This document shows, piece by piece, positions 34,458 to 44,403 of a stretch of DNA of 64,000 nt (positions are counted from its first letter, which is position 1; each line of letters opens with the position of its first letter). Source of the stretch: Methylibium sp. Root1272. GTDB taxonomy: Bacteria; Pseudomonadota; Gammaproteobacteria; Burkholderiales; Burkholderiaceae_C. The translations under genes and the position numbers were made by a program. The stretch is from assembly GCF_001425905.1 (NCBI RefSeq), contig NZ_LMDY01000012.1, positions 435,734-499,733 of the forward strand, written 5' to 3'. The notes under the pieces were generated by a model. That model was not told the origin of the DNA. It saw only the letters and a program-made list of their open reading frames with translations, and did no database searches.

Positions 34458-36110
34458 TCAGGCAGCAGCGCGGGCAATCTCCCTCATCGAGCGACGCAAG
34501 ATCACCGCATCGGGCGCGGCCGGCGTGCCGCCGTCGATGCGGAACACCTTCACCGTTTCCGCCAGCGTGCCCGACTGCTGCGACAGCGACACCGCCGAAG
34601 CCGCCATCTGCTCGACCAGCGCGGCGTTCTGCTGAGTGATCGTGTCGAGCTGCGTGACCGCCTCGTTGATCTGCGAGATGCCGGTCAGCTGCTCGCGTGC
34701 GCCGTGGCTGATCTCGCCGATCAGATGGCCGACCTGCTGCACCGTGCGCAGGGCGTCGTCCATCGTCGAGCGGGCCGCGTCGGTGAGACGGTTGCCGGCG
34801 CCGACCTTGGAGGCCGAGTCCTCGATCAGCTGCTTGACCTCCCGCGCGGCCGTCGAGGTGCGCTGGGCCAGCGCCCGCACTTCGGAGGCCACGACCGAGA
34901 AACCGCGGCCCTGCTCGCCCGCACGGGCGGCCTCGACCGCGGCGTTGAGCGCGAGGATATTGGTCTGGAACGCGATCCCGTCGATCACCTGGATGATCTC
35001 GCCGATGCGCTGCGACGACGCGCTGATCTCGCCCATCGTGCGGGTGACGTCCTGTACCGCGTCGCTGCTGCGCTGGGTCACCGCCGTAGCCTGGGCGGCC
35101 AGGCGCGTGGCCTGTTCGGCCGAGTCGGCGCTCTGGCGCACGGTGCCGGTGATCTGCTCCATCGAGGCGGCGGTCTCTTGCAGGCTGCTCGCCTGTGATT
35201 CGGTGCGTCCCGAGAGATCCTGGTTGCCCGAGGCGATCTCGCCGGTGACGACGCGCATCTGCTCGATCTCGTTGCGCGCGTCGCGCACGATGGACTGCAG
35301 GTTCACGTTCAACTGGTTCAGCCCCTTCGTGAGCTGGCCGACGAGGTCGTGGCGGTCGTTGTCGATCTTCTGCGTCAGGTCGCCGGCGGCCATGCGATTG
35401 GCGAACTGCACCAGACGTGCGAGCGGAGCCACCGTCATCCGGTGCAAGGTGGCGGCAGCCGCCACCGAGCAGAGCAGCAGCGTGGCGCCGGCCGCCAGCG
35501 CCGGGCCGAGCGCCGGCATCGGCAGCAGGCGGCCGCCCGTGACGACAGCACCCGTCACGAAGCCGGTCGATCCCAGCAGCGCAGCGACGACGCCGAGCTT
35601 CACCTGAACCGGCAGGTGCAGCGCGTTCGAGAGGCGGCCCGCCCAGGTGTCGATCCGCAGGCGGCCGGCGTCGAAACGGTGGACCTGTTGTCCGGCGGCC
35701 TTCTCGGCGCGCATCACCGCGTAGAGATGCTCGGCGCGCTCGACGTCGGCGCGATCCGGGGCCGTGCGCACCGACATGTAGCCGGTCGGCCGGTCTCCGC
35801 TCATCAGCGGCGTGACGTTCGCGGTGACCCAGTAGCAGCTGCCGTCCTTGCGACGGTTCTTGACCAATGCCGACCAGGGTTGGCCGGAGGCGATGGTGGT
35901 CCACATGTCGCGGAAGGCTTCTTCCGGCATGTCCGGGTGGCGGATCATGTTGTGCGGCTGCCCCAGCAGTTCTTCGCGGGCGTAGCCGCTGACCGTGATG
36001 AAGGCCGGGTTGCAGTAGGTGATGCGCCCCTTCAGGTCGGTCGTCGAGACCAGGGTCTCGCCGGTGGGGAAGGGGTACTCGCTGGCGGTCACGGGGGTGT
36101 TCAGGCGCAT
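34458..36110 (-). CDS. Aer-like methyl-accepting chemotaxis protein with N-terminal PAS domain
   Basis: This 550-residue receptor has a PAS domain at about 12-125 ([21 protein letters not shown] split as [10 protein letters not shown] and [18 protein letters not shown]), as in Aer. Two membrane segments follow (about 165-215), then a HAMP linker with [20 protein letters not shown], and a signalling domain. The tip is [20 protein letters not shown], with [16 protein letters not shown] next to it. It probably senses redox or energy state through the PAS domain and signals to CheA/CheW. No che genes are nearby. Confidence 0.95.
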   Translation of the reverse strand: MRLNTPVTASEYPFPTGETLVSTTDLKGRITYCNPAFITVSGYAREELLGQPHNMIRHPDMPEEAFRDMWTTIASGQPWSALVKNRRKDGSCYWVTANVTPLMSGDRPTGYMSVRTAPDRADVERAEHLYAVMRAEKAAGQQVHRFDAGRLRIDTWAGRLSNALHLPVQVKLGVVAALLGSTGFVTGAVVTGGRLLPMPALGPALAAGATLLLCSVAAAATLHRMTVAPLARLVQFANRMAAGDLTQKIDNDRHDLVGQLTKGLNQLNVNLQSIVRDARNEIEQMRVVTGEIASGNQDLSGRTESQASSLQETAASMEQITGTVRQSADSAEQATRLAAQATAVTQRSSDAVQDVTRTMGEISASSQRIGEIIQVIDGIAFQTNILALNAAVEAARAGEQGRGFSVVASEVRALAQRTSTAAREVKQLIEDSASKVGAGNRLTDAARSTMDDALRTVQQVGHLIGEISHGAREQLTGISQINEAVTQLDTITQQNAALVEQMAASAVSLSQQSGTLAETVKVFRIDGGTPAAPDAVILRRSMREIARAAA

Positions 36111-36255
36111 GGGATCCTTTGGCGCATCGGTGAGTGCACCTGGATCATCGACAGCACGTCGCCCACACCGTTTGACGCAGCGCAACACCAGTCCCCCGGC
36201 CCACCACCAGCGCCGTGACGTGCGTCACGGCGCGGCCCGAAGCCTGCACCCTTGC

Positions 36256-37239
36256 TCAGCGTGCGCCGGTGGCGGGCGCCTGCGCGTTGCGCGCTTCGCG
36301 GTCGAGCCAGACGGCCAGGCCTTGCGCGTTGAGCTCCACGTCGACCGTCAGCAACTCGTCGATGTCTGCGTCGGAGAGTTCGCTGCCGGCGGCCCGGAGT
36401 CTCTTGCGATAAAGCTGCGCCAGGCCGCGGCGCAGTTGAAGCTCGCGGTCGTCGGCCGTCGCGAGCGGTCGCGCCAGTGCGACCATCGCATCGATCTGCT
36501 CGAACAGCTGCTCGGCGAACGAATCGACCTCGTCGATGCGGCTGTAGTGGGTGAGGTACATGCAATCCGGGCGCTTCTCGAGCATGCGCGCGATCGAGGC
36601 CTTCAAGGGGCCGGGCTCGAACTGCACCGGCGTCGTGGTCGGCAGCACGTAGCGACCGCCCGGGGTCCGGAACTCCGGATACGACAAGCCGAAGGTGTCG
36701 CCGGTGAACCAGCCGCGGCTGCGCTCGTCCCAGATGCAATGGTGGTGTCGCGCGTGGCCGGGTGTCTCGATCAGCAGCAGCGGCCGGCCGGCGAGGTCGA
36801 GCACCATGCCATCGTGGCTGGCGAGCACACGCTCTGCCGGCACCGGCTGCACCGTGCCGTAGGTGCGGGCCACCTCCTCGGCCCCGTACACCGCACTGGC
36901 GCCCGCGACCAGTGCGCTCGGGTCGATCATGTGCGGCGCGCCGCGCGGGTGCACCACCAGCCGGGCGTTCGGCAACTGCTGCATCAGCAGGCCGGCGGCG
37001 CCGGCGTGGTCGAGGTGCACGTGGGTGACGATCACGTAGTCGACGGCCTCGCGGTCCACACCTTCCGCGTCGAGCGCTGCCAGCAGACGCGGCAGCGCGT
37101 CGTTGATGCCGCTGTCGATGTAGGCGGCGCGGCCGCCCTCGACCAGGAGATAGGCCGCATCGAAGCGCTGCCGCATGAAGCCGGTGTCGATCGCGGTGAT
37201 GCCGTGGCCGAGCGTTTCGAGGAACGGGAAGGTCGTCAT
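36256..37239 (-). CDS. Metallo-beta-lactamase-fold hydrolase
   Basis: This 327-residue protein has the metal site THVHLDHAG (His73, His75, Asp77, His78), HPRGAPHMIDP, ETPGHARHHHCIW and FTGDTFGLSY, the spacing of glyoxalase II-like hydrolases. The substrate is unknown. It lacks a signal peptide. The start is the ATG giving MTTFPFLETLGHGITAIDTG; longer versions have unconserved N-termini. It is divergent from the DEAD-box helicase gene. Confidence 0.92.
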   Translation of the reverse strand: MTTFPFLETLGHGITAIDTGFMRQRFDAAYLLVEGGRAAYIDSGINDALPRLLAALDAEGVDREAVDYVIVTHVHLDHAGAAGLLMQQLPNARLVVHPRGAPHMIDPSALVAGASAVYGAEEVARTYGTVQPVPAERVLASHDGMVLDLAGRPLLLIETPGHARHHHCIWDERSRGWFTGDTFGLSYPEFRTPGGRYVLPTTTPVQFEPGPLKASIARMLEKRPDCMYLTHYSRIDEVDSFAEQLFEQIDAMVALARPLATADDRELQLRRGLAQLYRKRLRAAGSELSDADIDELLTVDVELNAQGLAVWLDREARNAQAPATGAR

Positions 37240-37329
37240 CGCGGGAAAAGAAGGGAGTGGCAGGAGACATTTCGATTGTAGGAAGTCCCCGTCGGCGGCC
37301 TGTCCGCCTGGCGACAGGCGGGCCGGAAG

Positions 37330-37567
37330 TCGGCACGAGCCGTCCGGATGTGCGACAATCCTTGTTGCGCTGCAAAAAGCAGCCTCCCTCACCCGCAGCG
37401 CGGGCCCCGAGGGTCAGTGCATCGTCACCAGTCCGGCCCCACCCGTTTCCCATCGGGGCCATTGCACCCAGTGCAGTCCGTCTGTTGGTCGATGTGTTTT
37501 GGACCAACCTGCCGCATCTCTGCATGCGGCGATGACGGACCCGCCGGCAACCCGGCGGGGATGCTTC
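37330..37567 (+). promoter_or_regulatory. Promoter and long structured leader of the DEAD-box helicase gene
   Basis: GACAAT at 37354-37359 is a good -10 box, with weak TCGGCA 18 bases upstream. A leader of about 200 bases follows, with no coding frame, and ends in the hairpin CCCGCCGG-CAAC-CCGGCGGG just before the GTG start. Long structured leaders are frequent on RNA helicase mRNAs and may give self-control or cold control. Confidence 0.45.
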
Positions 37568-38908
37568 GTGACTGCTTCGAATTTTGAATCCCTTGGTCTT
37601 GCCGCTCCGCTGCTGCATGCCGTGACCCAGCTCGGCTTCACTGCGCCTACCAGCGTGCAGGAACAAGCCATCCCCGCTGCCCTGAAGGGCGGCGACTGGA
37701 TGGTGAGCAGCCAGACCGGCAGCGGCAAGACCGCGGCCTTCCTGCTGCCGATGCTGCACCGCCTGCTGAATGCCGGCGCCGTCGAACAGACCCGCGTCGC
37801 CACGCCGCGCGCCGTGGTGCTGTGCCCGACCCGTGAACTCGCCCAGCAGGTGACCGCCGACGCGATCGACCTGATGCGCGGCGTGGGTGAAGCGCTGCGT
37901 GCCGAAGCCAAGCAGCACCCGCTGCGCGACGCGGCGCGCGGCCTGCGCATCGCCACCATCGTCGGCGGCATGCCGTTCGGCAAGCAACTGTTCGACCTGC
38001 GCGGTGCGCAGCTCGTCGTGGCCACGCCCGGCCGTCTGCTCGACCTGCACAGCCGCGGTCAGATCCGCCTCGACGCGACGCAGGTGCTGGTGGTCGACGA
38101 GGCCGACCGCATGCTGGACCTCGGTTTCGCCGAGGACCTGGCGGCGATTGCCGAAGCCACCGCCCAGCGCGACCAGACCATGATGTTCTCGGCCACCTTC
38201 GCGCCGCGCATCATGGCGCTGGCCAGCAAGCTGATGCGCTCGCCCGGCCGCCTGGAACTGGCGACCGCCCATGACGTGCACACCGACATCACCCAGACGC
38301 TGCATTGGGCCGACAACATGGGCCACAAGCAGGCGCTGCTGGAACACTGGCTGCGCGATGCCGAGGTGGACCAGGCCGTGGTGTTCGCCAGCACCCAGGT
38401 CGACACCGAAGCCATCGCCGAGGCGCTGCAGCAGCAGGGCCACTCGGCCGTCGCGCTGCACGGCGCGATGCCGCAGGCCGTGCGCAACCGTCGCCTGCAG
38501 AACGTGCGTGACGGCCATGTGCGCGTGCTCGTCGCCACCGATGTGGCGGCGCGCGGCCTCGACGTGCCGAGCATCAGCCACGTCATCAACTTCGGCCTGC
38601 CGATGAAGGCCGAGGACTACGTCCACCGCATCGGCCGCACCGGCCGTGCCGGCCGCAGCGGCACCGCGATCACCATCGCCGAGCACCGCGAGCGCGGCAA
38701 GATCCGTGCGATCGAGGCCTTCACCCGCCAGCCCATCGAGGCCAGCGTGATCGTCGGCCTGGAGCCGACGCCGCAGAAGGCGCGTCCGGCCAAGCCGATG
38801 CCCGGTCAGCGCCACGGCCAGGGCCGCAGCGGTCGCCCGGCGGGTGGTGGTTTCGGCGGTGGGCGCCGTGACGGCGCGCCGCGCTTCGGTTCGCGCGACG
38901 GCCGCTGA
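37568..38908 (+). CDS. DEAD-box ATP-dependent RNA helicase (RhlE-like)
   Basis: This 446-residue helicase has the full motif set: FTAPTSVQEQAIP (Q motif), SQTGSGKT (motif I), PTRELAQQ (Ia), TPGRLLDL (Ib), VDEADRML (II), SATF (III), and in the second domain ATDVAARGLDVPS (V) and HRIGRTGRAGR (VI). A basic Gly/Arg-rich tail follows. GTG 37568 is chosen because it begins the family-like TASNFESLGLAAPLL; an in-frame ATG at 37532 is possible but lacks a ribosome-binding site. A strong terminator lies 30 bases after the stop. Confidence 0.95.
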   Translation: MTASNFESLGLAAPLLHAVTQLGFTAPTSVQEQAIPAALKGGDWMVSSQTGSGKTAAFLLPMLHRLLNAGAVEQTRVATPRAVVLCPTRELAQQVTADAIDLMRGVGEALRAEAKQHPLRDAARGLRIATIVGGMPFGKQLFDLRGAQLVVATPGRLLDLHSRGQIRLDATQVLVVDEADRMLDLGFAEDLAAIAEATAQRDQTMMFSATFAPRIMALASKLMRSPGRLELATAHDVHTDITQTLHWADNMGHKQALLEHWLRDAEVDQAVVFASTQVDTEAIAEALQQQGHSAVALHGAMPQAVRNRRLQNVRDGHVRVLVATDVAARGLDVPSISHVINFGLPMKAEDYVHRIGRTGRAGRSGTAITIAEHRERGKIRAIEAFTRQPIEASVIVGLEPTPQKARPAKPMPGQRHGQGRSGRPAGGGFGGGRRDGAPRFGSRDGR

Positions 38909-38937
38909 GCACGACGAAGCTTCCGCCTGAACGATCA

Positions 38938-38962
38938 GGGCTGCCGCGAGGCAGCCCTTTTT
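38938..38962 (+). terminator. Rho-independent terminator of the helicase gene
   Basis: GGGCTGCC, loop GCGA, GGCAGCCC and TTTTT form a textbook intrinsic terminator. It also separates the helicase from the convergent regulator gene, which ends 24 bases further on. Confidence 0.92.
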
Positions 38963-38985
38963 CGTGATGCGGGTCCGACCGCGCT

Positions 38986-41703
38986 CTAGCGGCTCGACGT
39001 TTCGGCGGTCTTGACGATGCGGATGGCCTCGAGCCGCGTCTTCACGCCGAGCTTCGAGTAGATGTTGCGGACGTGGAACTTCACGGTGTCGCGGCTCACG
39101 CACAGCGCGCTGGCGATCTCTTCGTTCGACAGGTAGTCGACCAGCATCGCGAGCACCTTGTGCTCGCGCTTGGTGAGGGGTTCCAGCGCCGCGGCACGCC
39201 AGGGGGTGTCCGCAGGGGCGGGCTCGGTGCCACTGATCTCGATCAGTCGTCCCAGGAGGTTGCGTGCCTCGGCGCCGTTCTCGGGGGCGGCGGCCGGCAG
39301 GTTGGCATGGGCGCGCAGCAGCGCCGCCAGTGCCGGGCCTTCGTCGAGGAACATGCGCACGTAGCGGCCGGGCGCCGCGAGTTCCAGGGCCAGCTGCAGG
39401 CAGCGGTGAGCCGGCCGCGTCTGACCCAGGCTCTGGTGCGCCAGCGCGGCCAGCGTTTGCAGCCGGATCTGTCGGTGCACGCGCCCCTGGCGCTGTGCGG
39501 CCGCCAGGCAGGCGCCGATCTCGTCGAGCGCCTGGACCGCACGCCCTCCATGCAGGTCGAGCCGGATACGGCCGATGCGCGGCCCGTCGGTCTCCTCGGA
39601 GAAGCGCACCCAGTCGTCGGTATCGCTCCGGCCGTCCGGGTGCAGCCTGGTGGCAAGCGTCTGCGCCCGATCGACGCGGCCCGCGACCAGTTCGCGGCGC
39701 ACCCGCTCGCCCTGTATCAATTGCACGGCGCGTGGCCAGCGGCCGTTGTAGCTCAGCCGTTCGGCCTCTTCCAGGGTCTCCAGCGCGAGCGCGAGCTCGC
39801 CGCGCTGGTCGCGGATGCGGGCGACCGCCCGATAGCAGACCACCAGGTAGTCGTGCAGCGAGGCCTCGACGATCATGTCGTGGAACTGCTCGAACAGCGC
39901 CAGCGCGTCGCCGGTCTGGTCGGCTTCGTAGAGCGCCATCACCAGCGCACAGGCCAGGCAGGCCTTGGAGACCGATTCCTCCAGCACCATGCGCCGGTCC
40001 GAGATCGCGCCGCGCAGGTGCTCCACGGCTTCGGGCAACTGCCCTTGCGCCACCAGCGTCAGGCCCGAGTGCACCAGCGAGTAGGCCAGCGTGAACGTCG
40101 CGTTCGATTGCTCGCTGAGCGAACGGCCCTGCGCCAGACTGTGCAGCGCCGGTCCGAACTCGCCTCGCATCATGCCGACGAACCCGCGCACGTTGTGACC
40201 TGCGGCGAGTTCGAAATTCCGGAAGCGGTTGGACGTCGGCTCGCGGTGCTCTGTATGCGCCACGTAATCCAGCGCGCGTGCCGGATCGTCCTGCAGGATG
40301 GCGGCCATCGACAGCGCCAGACGCGGGTCGCCTTCAACCAGGCGCCGCGCCAGGTTGGTGCGCAGCACCGGCAGCAGCGGTGCGAGCTGCTCGTGCCGGA
40401 TCAGGAAGGTGAAGGCCCAGGCCAGCTTGACCGCGATGCCCGGCCGCCGCGACGCGGCATCGGCCGGCAAGCGGTGCGACCACCGGTCGACGGTGGCGAA
40501 GTGACCGTCCGGCACCAGCGCGTCGGACCAGCGGTCGAAGACCTCGCAGGCTCGGTCGTCGTCACCGGCGCTGAGATGGTGGTGCAGCGCCTCTTCCAGA
40601 TGACCCTGCGACTCGAACCAGGCGGCGGCGCGGCGATGCACCGCCGCCAGTCGCTCGGGTTGCGCACGCGCCAGCTGTTCCTGCAGGAAGTTCGCGAAGA
40701 TCGCGTGGTAGGTGAACCAGCCTTCGCCCGACTCCAGGCGCCGTACGAACAGCCCGTCGCGTTCGAGCGAGGCGAGCATTTCCTGCGCGTCGCTGCGACC
40801 GAGCACGTCGTCGCACAGCGCGGCCGACATGCGCGACAGCACCGATGTCTGCAGCAGAAAATCCTGCACCGGCGGCGCCTGCTGGCCGAGCACGTTTTCG
40901 GCGAGGTAGTCGGCCACCTCGCGCGGCGCGCCGCCGCGGCCGCTGGCCAGCGAGTGACGCACCGAGGCCGAGCCCAGCGCGAGCCGGTACAACTGCACCG
41001 CCGCGGGCCACCCTTCGGTGCCGCTGAAGATGGCCTCGAGCTCGGTGTCGCTGACGCTCAAGCCGCGATCGGTATCGAACACGTGGCGCATCTCCTCGCG
41101 TGAGAAGCGCAGGTCCTCGGCGCTGACCACCAGGGCCTCGTCGCCCACCACCAGCCGCGGCAGGCCGACTTCGGGAACGATGCGGCTCGCCAGGAACCAG
41201 CGAATGCGGTCGGGCGCGTTCGTGATCAGTTCGCGCAGCAGCCGCAGCGCGCCCGGGTCGGTGATCGCGTGCAGGTCGTCCAGGAACAGGGCCACCGGCC
41301 GGCCCAGTTCGAGCAGCCGGCCGATGAGCCAGTCGGACCGCGGTGTGATGGTGCCGGCACTCCCGGCGTAGTCCTCGTTCGGCGCGGTCGGCGACTGCGA
41401 ACCCAGCACGGTCAGCAGCGCCTGCAGATGGCCGAGCAGCCGGCGGATGTCGTTGTCGCTCTCGTCGAGCGACAGCCAACCGGTGAGGGCACCGCCGCTC
41501 GCGCTGGCGGCCCGGGCCTGCAGCATCAGGCTGGTCTTGCCGTGGCCTGCCGGACCCTGGAAGACCACGACCCGCGCTGCGGCTTCGCCGAACAGGCGGG
41601 CCAGCAACGCGCTGCGCTCCACCGCGTGGCGGTGCGCTCGCGGGGGCAGGATCTTGTGGTTCAACGGCAGCGGCGCGAAGCCGGCCGGTACGGCGATCTT
41701 CAA
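38986..41703 (-). CDS. MalT-type (LAL) LuxR-family transcriptional activator with ATPase domain
   Basis: This 905-residue regulator has a STAND-type NTPase module with Walker A GPAGHGKTS (50-58) and Walker B VALFLDDLHAI. A long TPR-like helical sensor region follows, and a C-terminal LuxR helix-turn-helix at about 840-900 (LTKREHKVLAMLVDYLSNEE and LCVSRDTVKFHVRNIY). Such activators bind an inducer and ATP, then oligomerise on repeated DNA sites. It is divergent from the Baeyer-Villiger monooxygenase gene, its most likely target, and a direct repeat lies between them. Confidence 0.95.
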   Translation of the reverse strand: MKIAVPAGFAPLPLNHKILPPRAHRHAVERSALLARLFGEAAARVVVFQGPAGHGKTSLMLQARAASASGGALTGWLSLDESDNDIRRLLGHLQALLTVLGSQSPTAPNEDYAGSAGTITPRSDWLIGRLLELGRPVALFLDDLHAITDPGALRLLRELITNAPDRIRWFLASRIVPEVGLPRLVVGDEALVVSAEDLRFSREEMRHVFDTDRGLSVSDTELEAIFSGTEGWPAAVQLYRLALGSASVRHSLASGRGGAPREVADYLAENVLGQQAPPVQDFLLQTSVLSRMSAALCDDVLGRSDAQEMLASLERDGLFVRRLESGEGWFTYHAIFANFLQEQLARAQPERLAAVHRRAAAWFESQGHLEEALHHHLSAGDDDRACEVFDRWSDALVPDGHFATVDRWSHRLPADAASRRPGIAVKLAWAFTFLIRHEQLAPLLPVLRTNLARRLVEGDPRLALSMAAILQDDPARALDYVAHTEHREPTSNRFRNFELAAGHNVRGFVGMMRGEFGPALHSLAQGRSLSEQSNATFTLAYSLVHSGLTLVAQGQLPEAVEHLRGAISDRRMVLEESVSKACLACALVMALYEADQTGDALALFEQFHDMIVEASLHDYLVVCYRAVARIRDQRGELALALETLEEAERLSYNGRWPRAVQLIQGERVRRELVAGRVDRAQTLATRLHPDGRSDTDDWVRFSEETDGPRIGRIRLDLHGGRAVQALDEIGACLAAAQRQGRVHRQIRLQTLAALAHQSLGQTRPAHRCLQLALELAAPGRYVRMFLDEGPALAALLRAHANLPAAAPENGAEARNLLGRLIEISGTEPAPADTPWRAAALEPLTKREHKVLAMLVDYLSNEEIASALCVSRDTVKFHVRNIYSKLGVKTRLEAIRIVKTAETSSR

Positions 41704-41825
41704 GGGCGGGAAACCGGAGGAGAGACGGGAACGACGTCGGCGCGGAGATTCTGCCTACGCAGCCTGAGCTTTGCTGCGGTGCAAACCCGTTCGGCCCGCC
41801 GTTGTGCAGAGGCCTACGGGAAACC

Positions 41826-41859
41826 ACTAGCCCGCGCGTCGTCCAAAAACTAGCCCGCG
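41826..41859. promoter_or_regulatory. Direct repeat between the LuxR-type regulator and the BVMO gene
   Basis: ACTAGCCCGCG occurs at 41826-41836 and again at 41849-41859, 23 bases apart from start to start, about two helical turns. MalT-type activators bind repeated sites in direct orientation. The repeats are about 100 bases before the BVMO start, a normal activator position. Confidence 0.6.
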
Positions 41860-41956
41860 GGCGGGGGCGTTTGGCTTCGATCATCGCGATGATCCGCTGC
41901 AGATCGGCGCACCGTGTGCGCATTCGCGCGGCCGGCAACGAAAGGGACAACACGCA

Positions 41957-43597
41957 ATGGACAAGGCAATCTCTACCCCGGGCCCGATGGGCCGCAGTGA
42001 GCGGACCTCGCTCGATGTCGTCGTGGTCGGCGCCGGCTTCGCCGGCCTCTATGCCTTGCACCTGCTGCGCAAGAAGGGCCTCTCGGTGCGGGTGTACGAG
42101 GCCGGCGACGGGATCGGCGGCACCTGGTACTGGAACCGCTACCCCGGTGCGCGCTGCGACATCGAGAGCATCGAGTACTCCTACTCCTTCGACGAGCAAC
42201 TGCAGCAGGAATGGGACTGGCCGGCGCGCTACGCCGACCAGGCCGACATCCTGAAGTACATCAACCACGTGGCCGACCGCTTCGACCTGCGGCGTGACAT
42301 CCAGCTCGAGACGCGGGTCGAGTCGGCCCACTTCGACGAGAAGTCCAGCCGCTGGACGGTGACGACCAACCGCGGCGAGACGGTCTCGGCCCAGTTCTGC
42401 ATCATGGCGACCGGCTGCCTGTCGACGCCCAAGCAGGTCGACGTCGAAGGCATCGGCGACTTCGCGGGGCAGTGCTATCACACCGCGGCGTGGCCGCGCG
42501 GCGGCGTCGACTTCGGTGGTCGGCGCGTCGGCATCATCGGCACCGGCTCGTCGGGCATCCAGGCCATCCCGCACATCGCGAAGCAGGCCAAGCACCTGAC
42601 GGTGTTCCAGCGCACACCGAACTTCAGCATCCCGGCCTGGAACCATCCGCTCACCGAGGACCAGCGGCGCATCCAGAAGGCCGAGTACGCCGACCTGCGC
42701 CGGCGCGAATGGAACTCCACCCTCGGCATCTCCCGCTTCCCTGCGAACCCGGATCGCGCGCTCGACGCCACGCCCGAGGAACGCGAACGCGAGTACGAGG
42801 CCCGCTGGGCGATGGGGGGCCTGAGCTTCTACACCTCGTATGTCGACCTGTTGGTCGACCCGGCAGCCAACGAGACGCTCGCCGAGTTCGCGCGCCGCAA
42901 GATCCGCCAGAAGGTCAAGGACCCGAAGGTGGCCGAGATGCTGGTGCCCAAGGGCTACCCGTTCGGCACCAAGCGCCTGTGCGCCGACACCGACTACTAC
43001 GAGACCTACAACCGCGACAACGTGACGCTGGTCGACCTTCGCGCCACGCCGTTCCAGAAGTTCTCCGCCAGTGGCGTCACCACGCAGGACGGGCGCTTCC
43101 ACGAACTCGATGCGCTGGTCACGGCCACCGGCTTCGATGCGCTCACGGGCACGCTGTGCAACATGGACATCCGCGGGCGCGGCGGTGAGACGCTGGGTGA
43201 CAAGTGGAAGGCCGGGCCGCGCACGGCGCTGGGCATCATGAGTGCCCGGTTCCCGAACATGTTCGTCACCACCGGCCCGGGCAGTCCCTCGGTGCTGTTC
43301 AACATGATCCTCGGCAACGAGTACCACGTCGAATGGATCGTGCGGGCCATCGAGGACGTGCGCAAGGCCGGTCGCGTCGCCATCGAGCCGACTCAGGCGA
43401 TCGAGGACTTCTGGTGCCAGCACGTCACCGACGTCGGCAACCAGACACTCTTCACGCAAGCCGACTCCTGGTACATGGGCGCCAACGTGCCGGGCAAGCC
43501 GCGGCAGATCCTGCTGTACCTGGGGGGGTTCCCGGCCTACAAGGCCACCTGCGAGGACATCGTCGCGAAGGGCTACGAGGGCTTCGCGTTCGGCTGA
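41957..43597 (+). CDS. Flavin-dependent Baeyer-Villiger monooxygenase
   Basis: This 546-residue class B monooxygenase has FAD site GAGFAG (25-30), the BVMO fingerprint FAGQCYHTAAWP (169-180) and NADPH site GTGSSG (195-200). GTWYWNRYPGARCD is the typical FAD-proximal segment. It would insert oxygen next to a ketone to give an ester or lactone. The following SDR gene starts six bases later, so an alcohol dehydrogenase/BVMO pathway for cyclic or steroid-like ketones is plausible. Substrate not readable from sequence. Confidence 0.95.
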   Translation: MDKAISTPGPMGRSERTSLDVVVVGAGFAGLYALHLLRKKGLSVRVYEAGDGIGGTWYWNRYPGARCDIESIEYSYSFDEQLQQEWDWPARYADQADILKYINHVADRFDLRRDIQLETRVESAHFDEKSSRWTVTTNRGETVSAQFCIMATGCLSTPKQVDVEGIGDFAGQCYHTAAWPRGGVDFGGRRVGIIGTGSSGIQAIPHIAKQAKHLTVFQRTPNFSIPAWNHPLTEDQRRIQKAEYADLRRREWNSTLGISRFPANPDRALDATPEEREREYEARWAMGGLSFYTSYVDLLVDPAANETLAEFARRKIRQKVKDPKVAEMLVPKGYPFGTKRLCADTDYYETYNRDNVTLVDLRATPFQKFSASGVTTQDGRFHELDALVTATGFDALTGTLCNMDIRGRGGETLGDKWKAGPRTALGIMSARFPNMFVTTGPGSPSVLFNMILGNEYHVEWIVRAIEDVRKAGRVAIEPTQAIEDFWCQHVTDVGNQTLFTQADSWYMGANVPGKPRQILLYLGGFPAYKATCEDIVAKGYEGFAFG

Positions 43598-43602
43598 CCG
43601 GT

Positions 43603-44385
43603 ATGCACGTCCACCGACTGTTCGACTTGAGTGGCCGCATCGCGGTCGTCACCGGCGCCGGCCAGGGGCTGGGCGGCGAGATCGCCGAGGCGATGGCCGA
43701 GGCCGGCGCGCACGTGGTCTGCGCCGACATCGACGAGGCCGGCAACCAGCGCACCGCGGCGCGTGTGCGCGCGCTCGGCCGCGAGGCGCTGGCGTTGCGC
43801 TGCGACGTCACGCGCGAGGCCGACGTCGTCGCGCTGTTCCGTGCCGCCGACGCGCATTTCGGCGCCGTCGACATCACGTTCGCGAACGCCGGCATCGCCG
43901 ACCCCGTGCCGCGGCGGCTCCACGACTACCCGAGCGAGGACTGGCACCGCGTGCTCGCGGTCAACCTGACGGGCGTCTTCCACACCGATCGCGAGGCGCT
44001 GAAGATCATGGTGCGGCAAGGGCGCGGCAAGCTGATCAACGTCGCGTCGATGTGGGGGCTGGCGGGCGCGTCGAGCGTGTTCCCGATCCCGGCCTACAAC
44101 GCGAGCAAGGGCGCGGTCGTCAACCTGACGCGTGAGCTCGCGCTGGAGTACGCACCGCACAACATCCAGGTCAACGCGATCTGCCCCGGCTTCTTCCGGA
44201 CCCGGCTGGCCGAAGGTGCGTACGACGATCCGGACTTCGTCGCCGCGATCACCGCGTTCACGCCGATGGGTCGCGTCGCCGACGCGAGCGAGATGAAGGG
44301 CACGGCGCTGTACCTGGCGTCGGATGCGTCGAGCTACACCACCGGCCTGATGCTGGTCGCCGACGGCGGCTGCATGGCCAAGTGA
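43603..44385 (+). CDS. SDR-family oxidoreductase, partner of the BVMO
   Basis: This 260-residue short-chain dehydrogenase has VVTGAGQGLGGEIAEAMA, acidic CADIDEAG after strand two (NAD preference), FANAGIADP in the NNAG position, NVASMWGL, YNASK and GLMLVADGG. It sits five bases after the BVMO stop and probably supplies the ketone from an alcohol, or acts on the product. The second position of NNAG is altered (FANAG), which is common. Confidence 0.93.
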   Translation: MHVHRLFDLSGRIAVVTGAGQGLGGEIAEAMAEAGAHVVCADIDEAGNQRTAARVRALGREALALRCDVTREADVVALFRAADAHFGAVDITFANAGIADPVPRRLHDYPSEDWHRVLAVNLTGVFHTDREALKIMVRQGRGKLINVASMWGLAGASSVFPIPAYNASKGAVVNLTRELALEYAPHNIQVNAICPGFFRTRLAEGAYDDPDFVAAITAFTPMGRVADASEMKGTALYLASDASSYTTGLMLVADGGCMAK

Positions 44386-44403
44386 GCGGAAGGGAGCGAA
44401 CCG

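Noticed and set aside
33223-35904. 893-codon minus-strand frame over the SDR and chemoreceptor genes
   Set aside because: It is out of frame with both genes and is low-complexity Arg/Gly/Pro-rich sequence; the two real genes in other frames explain the region.
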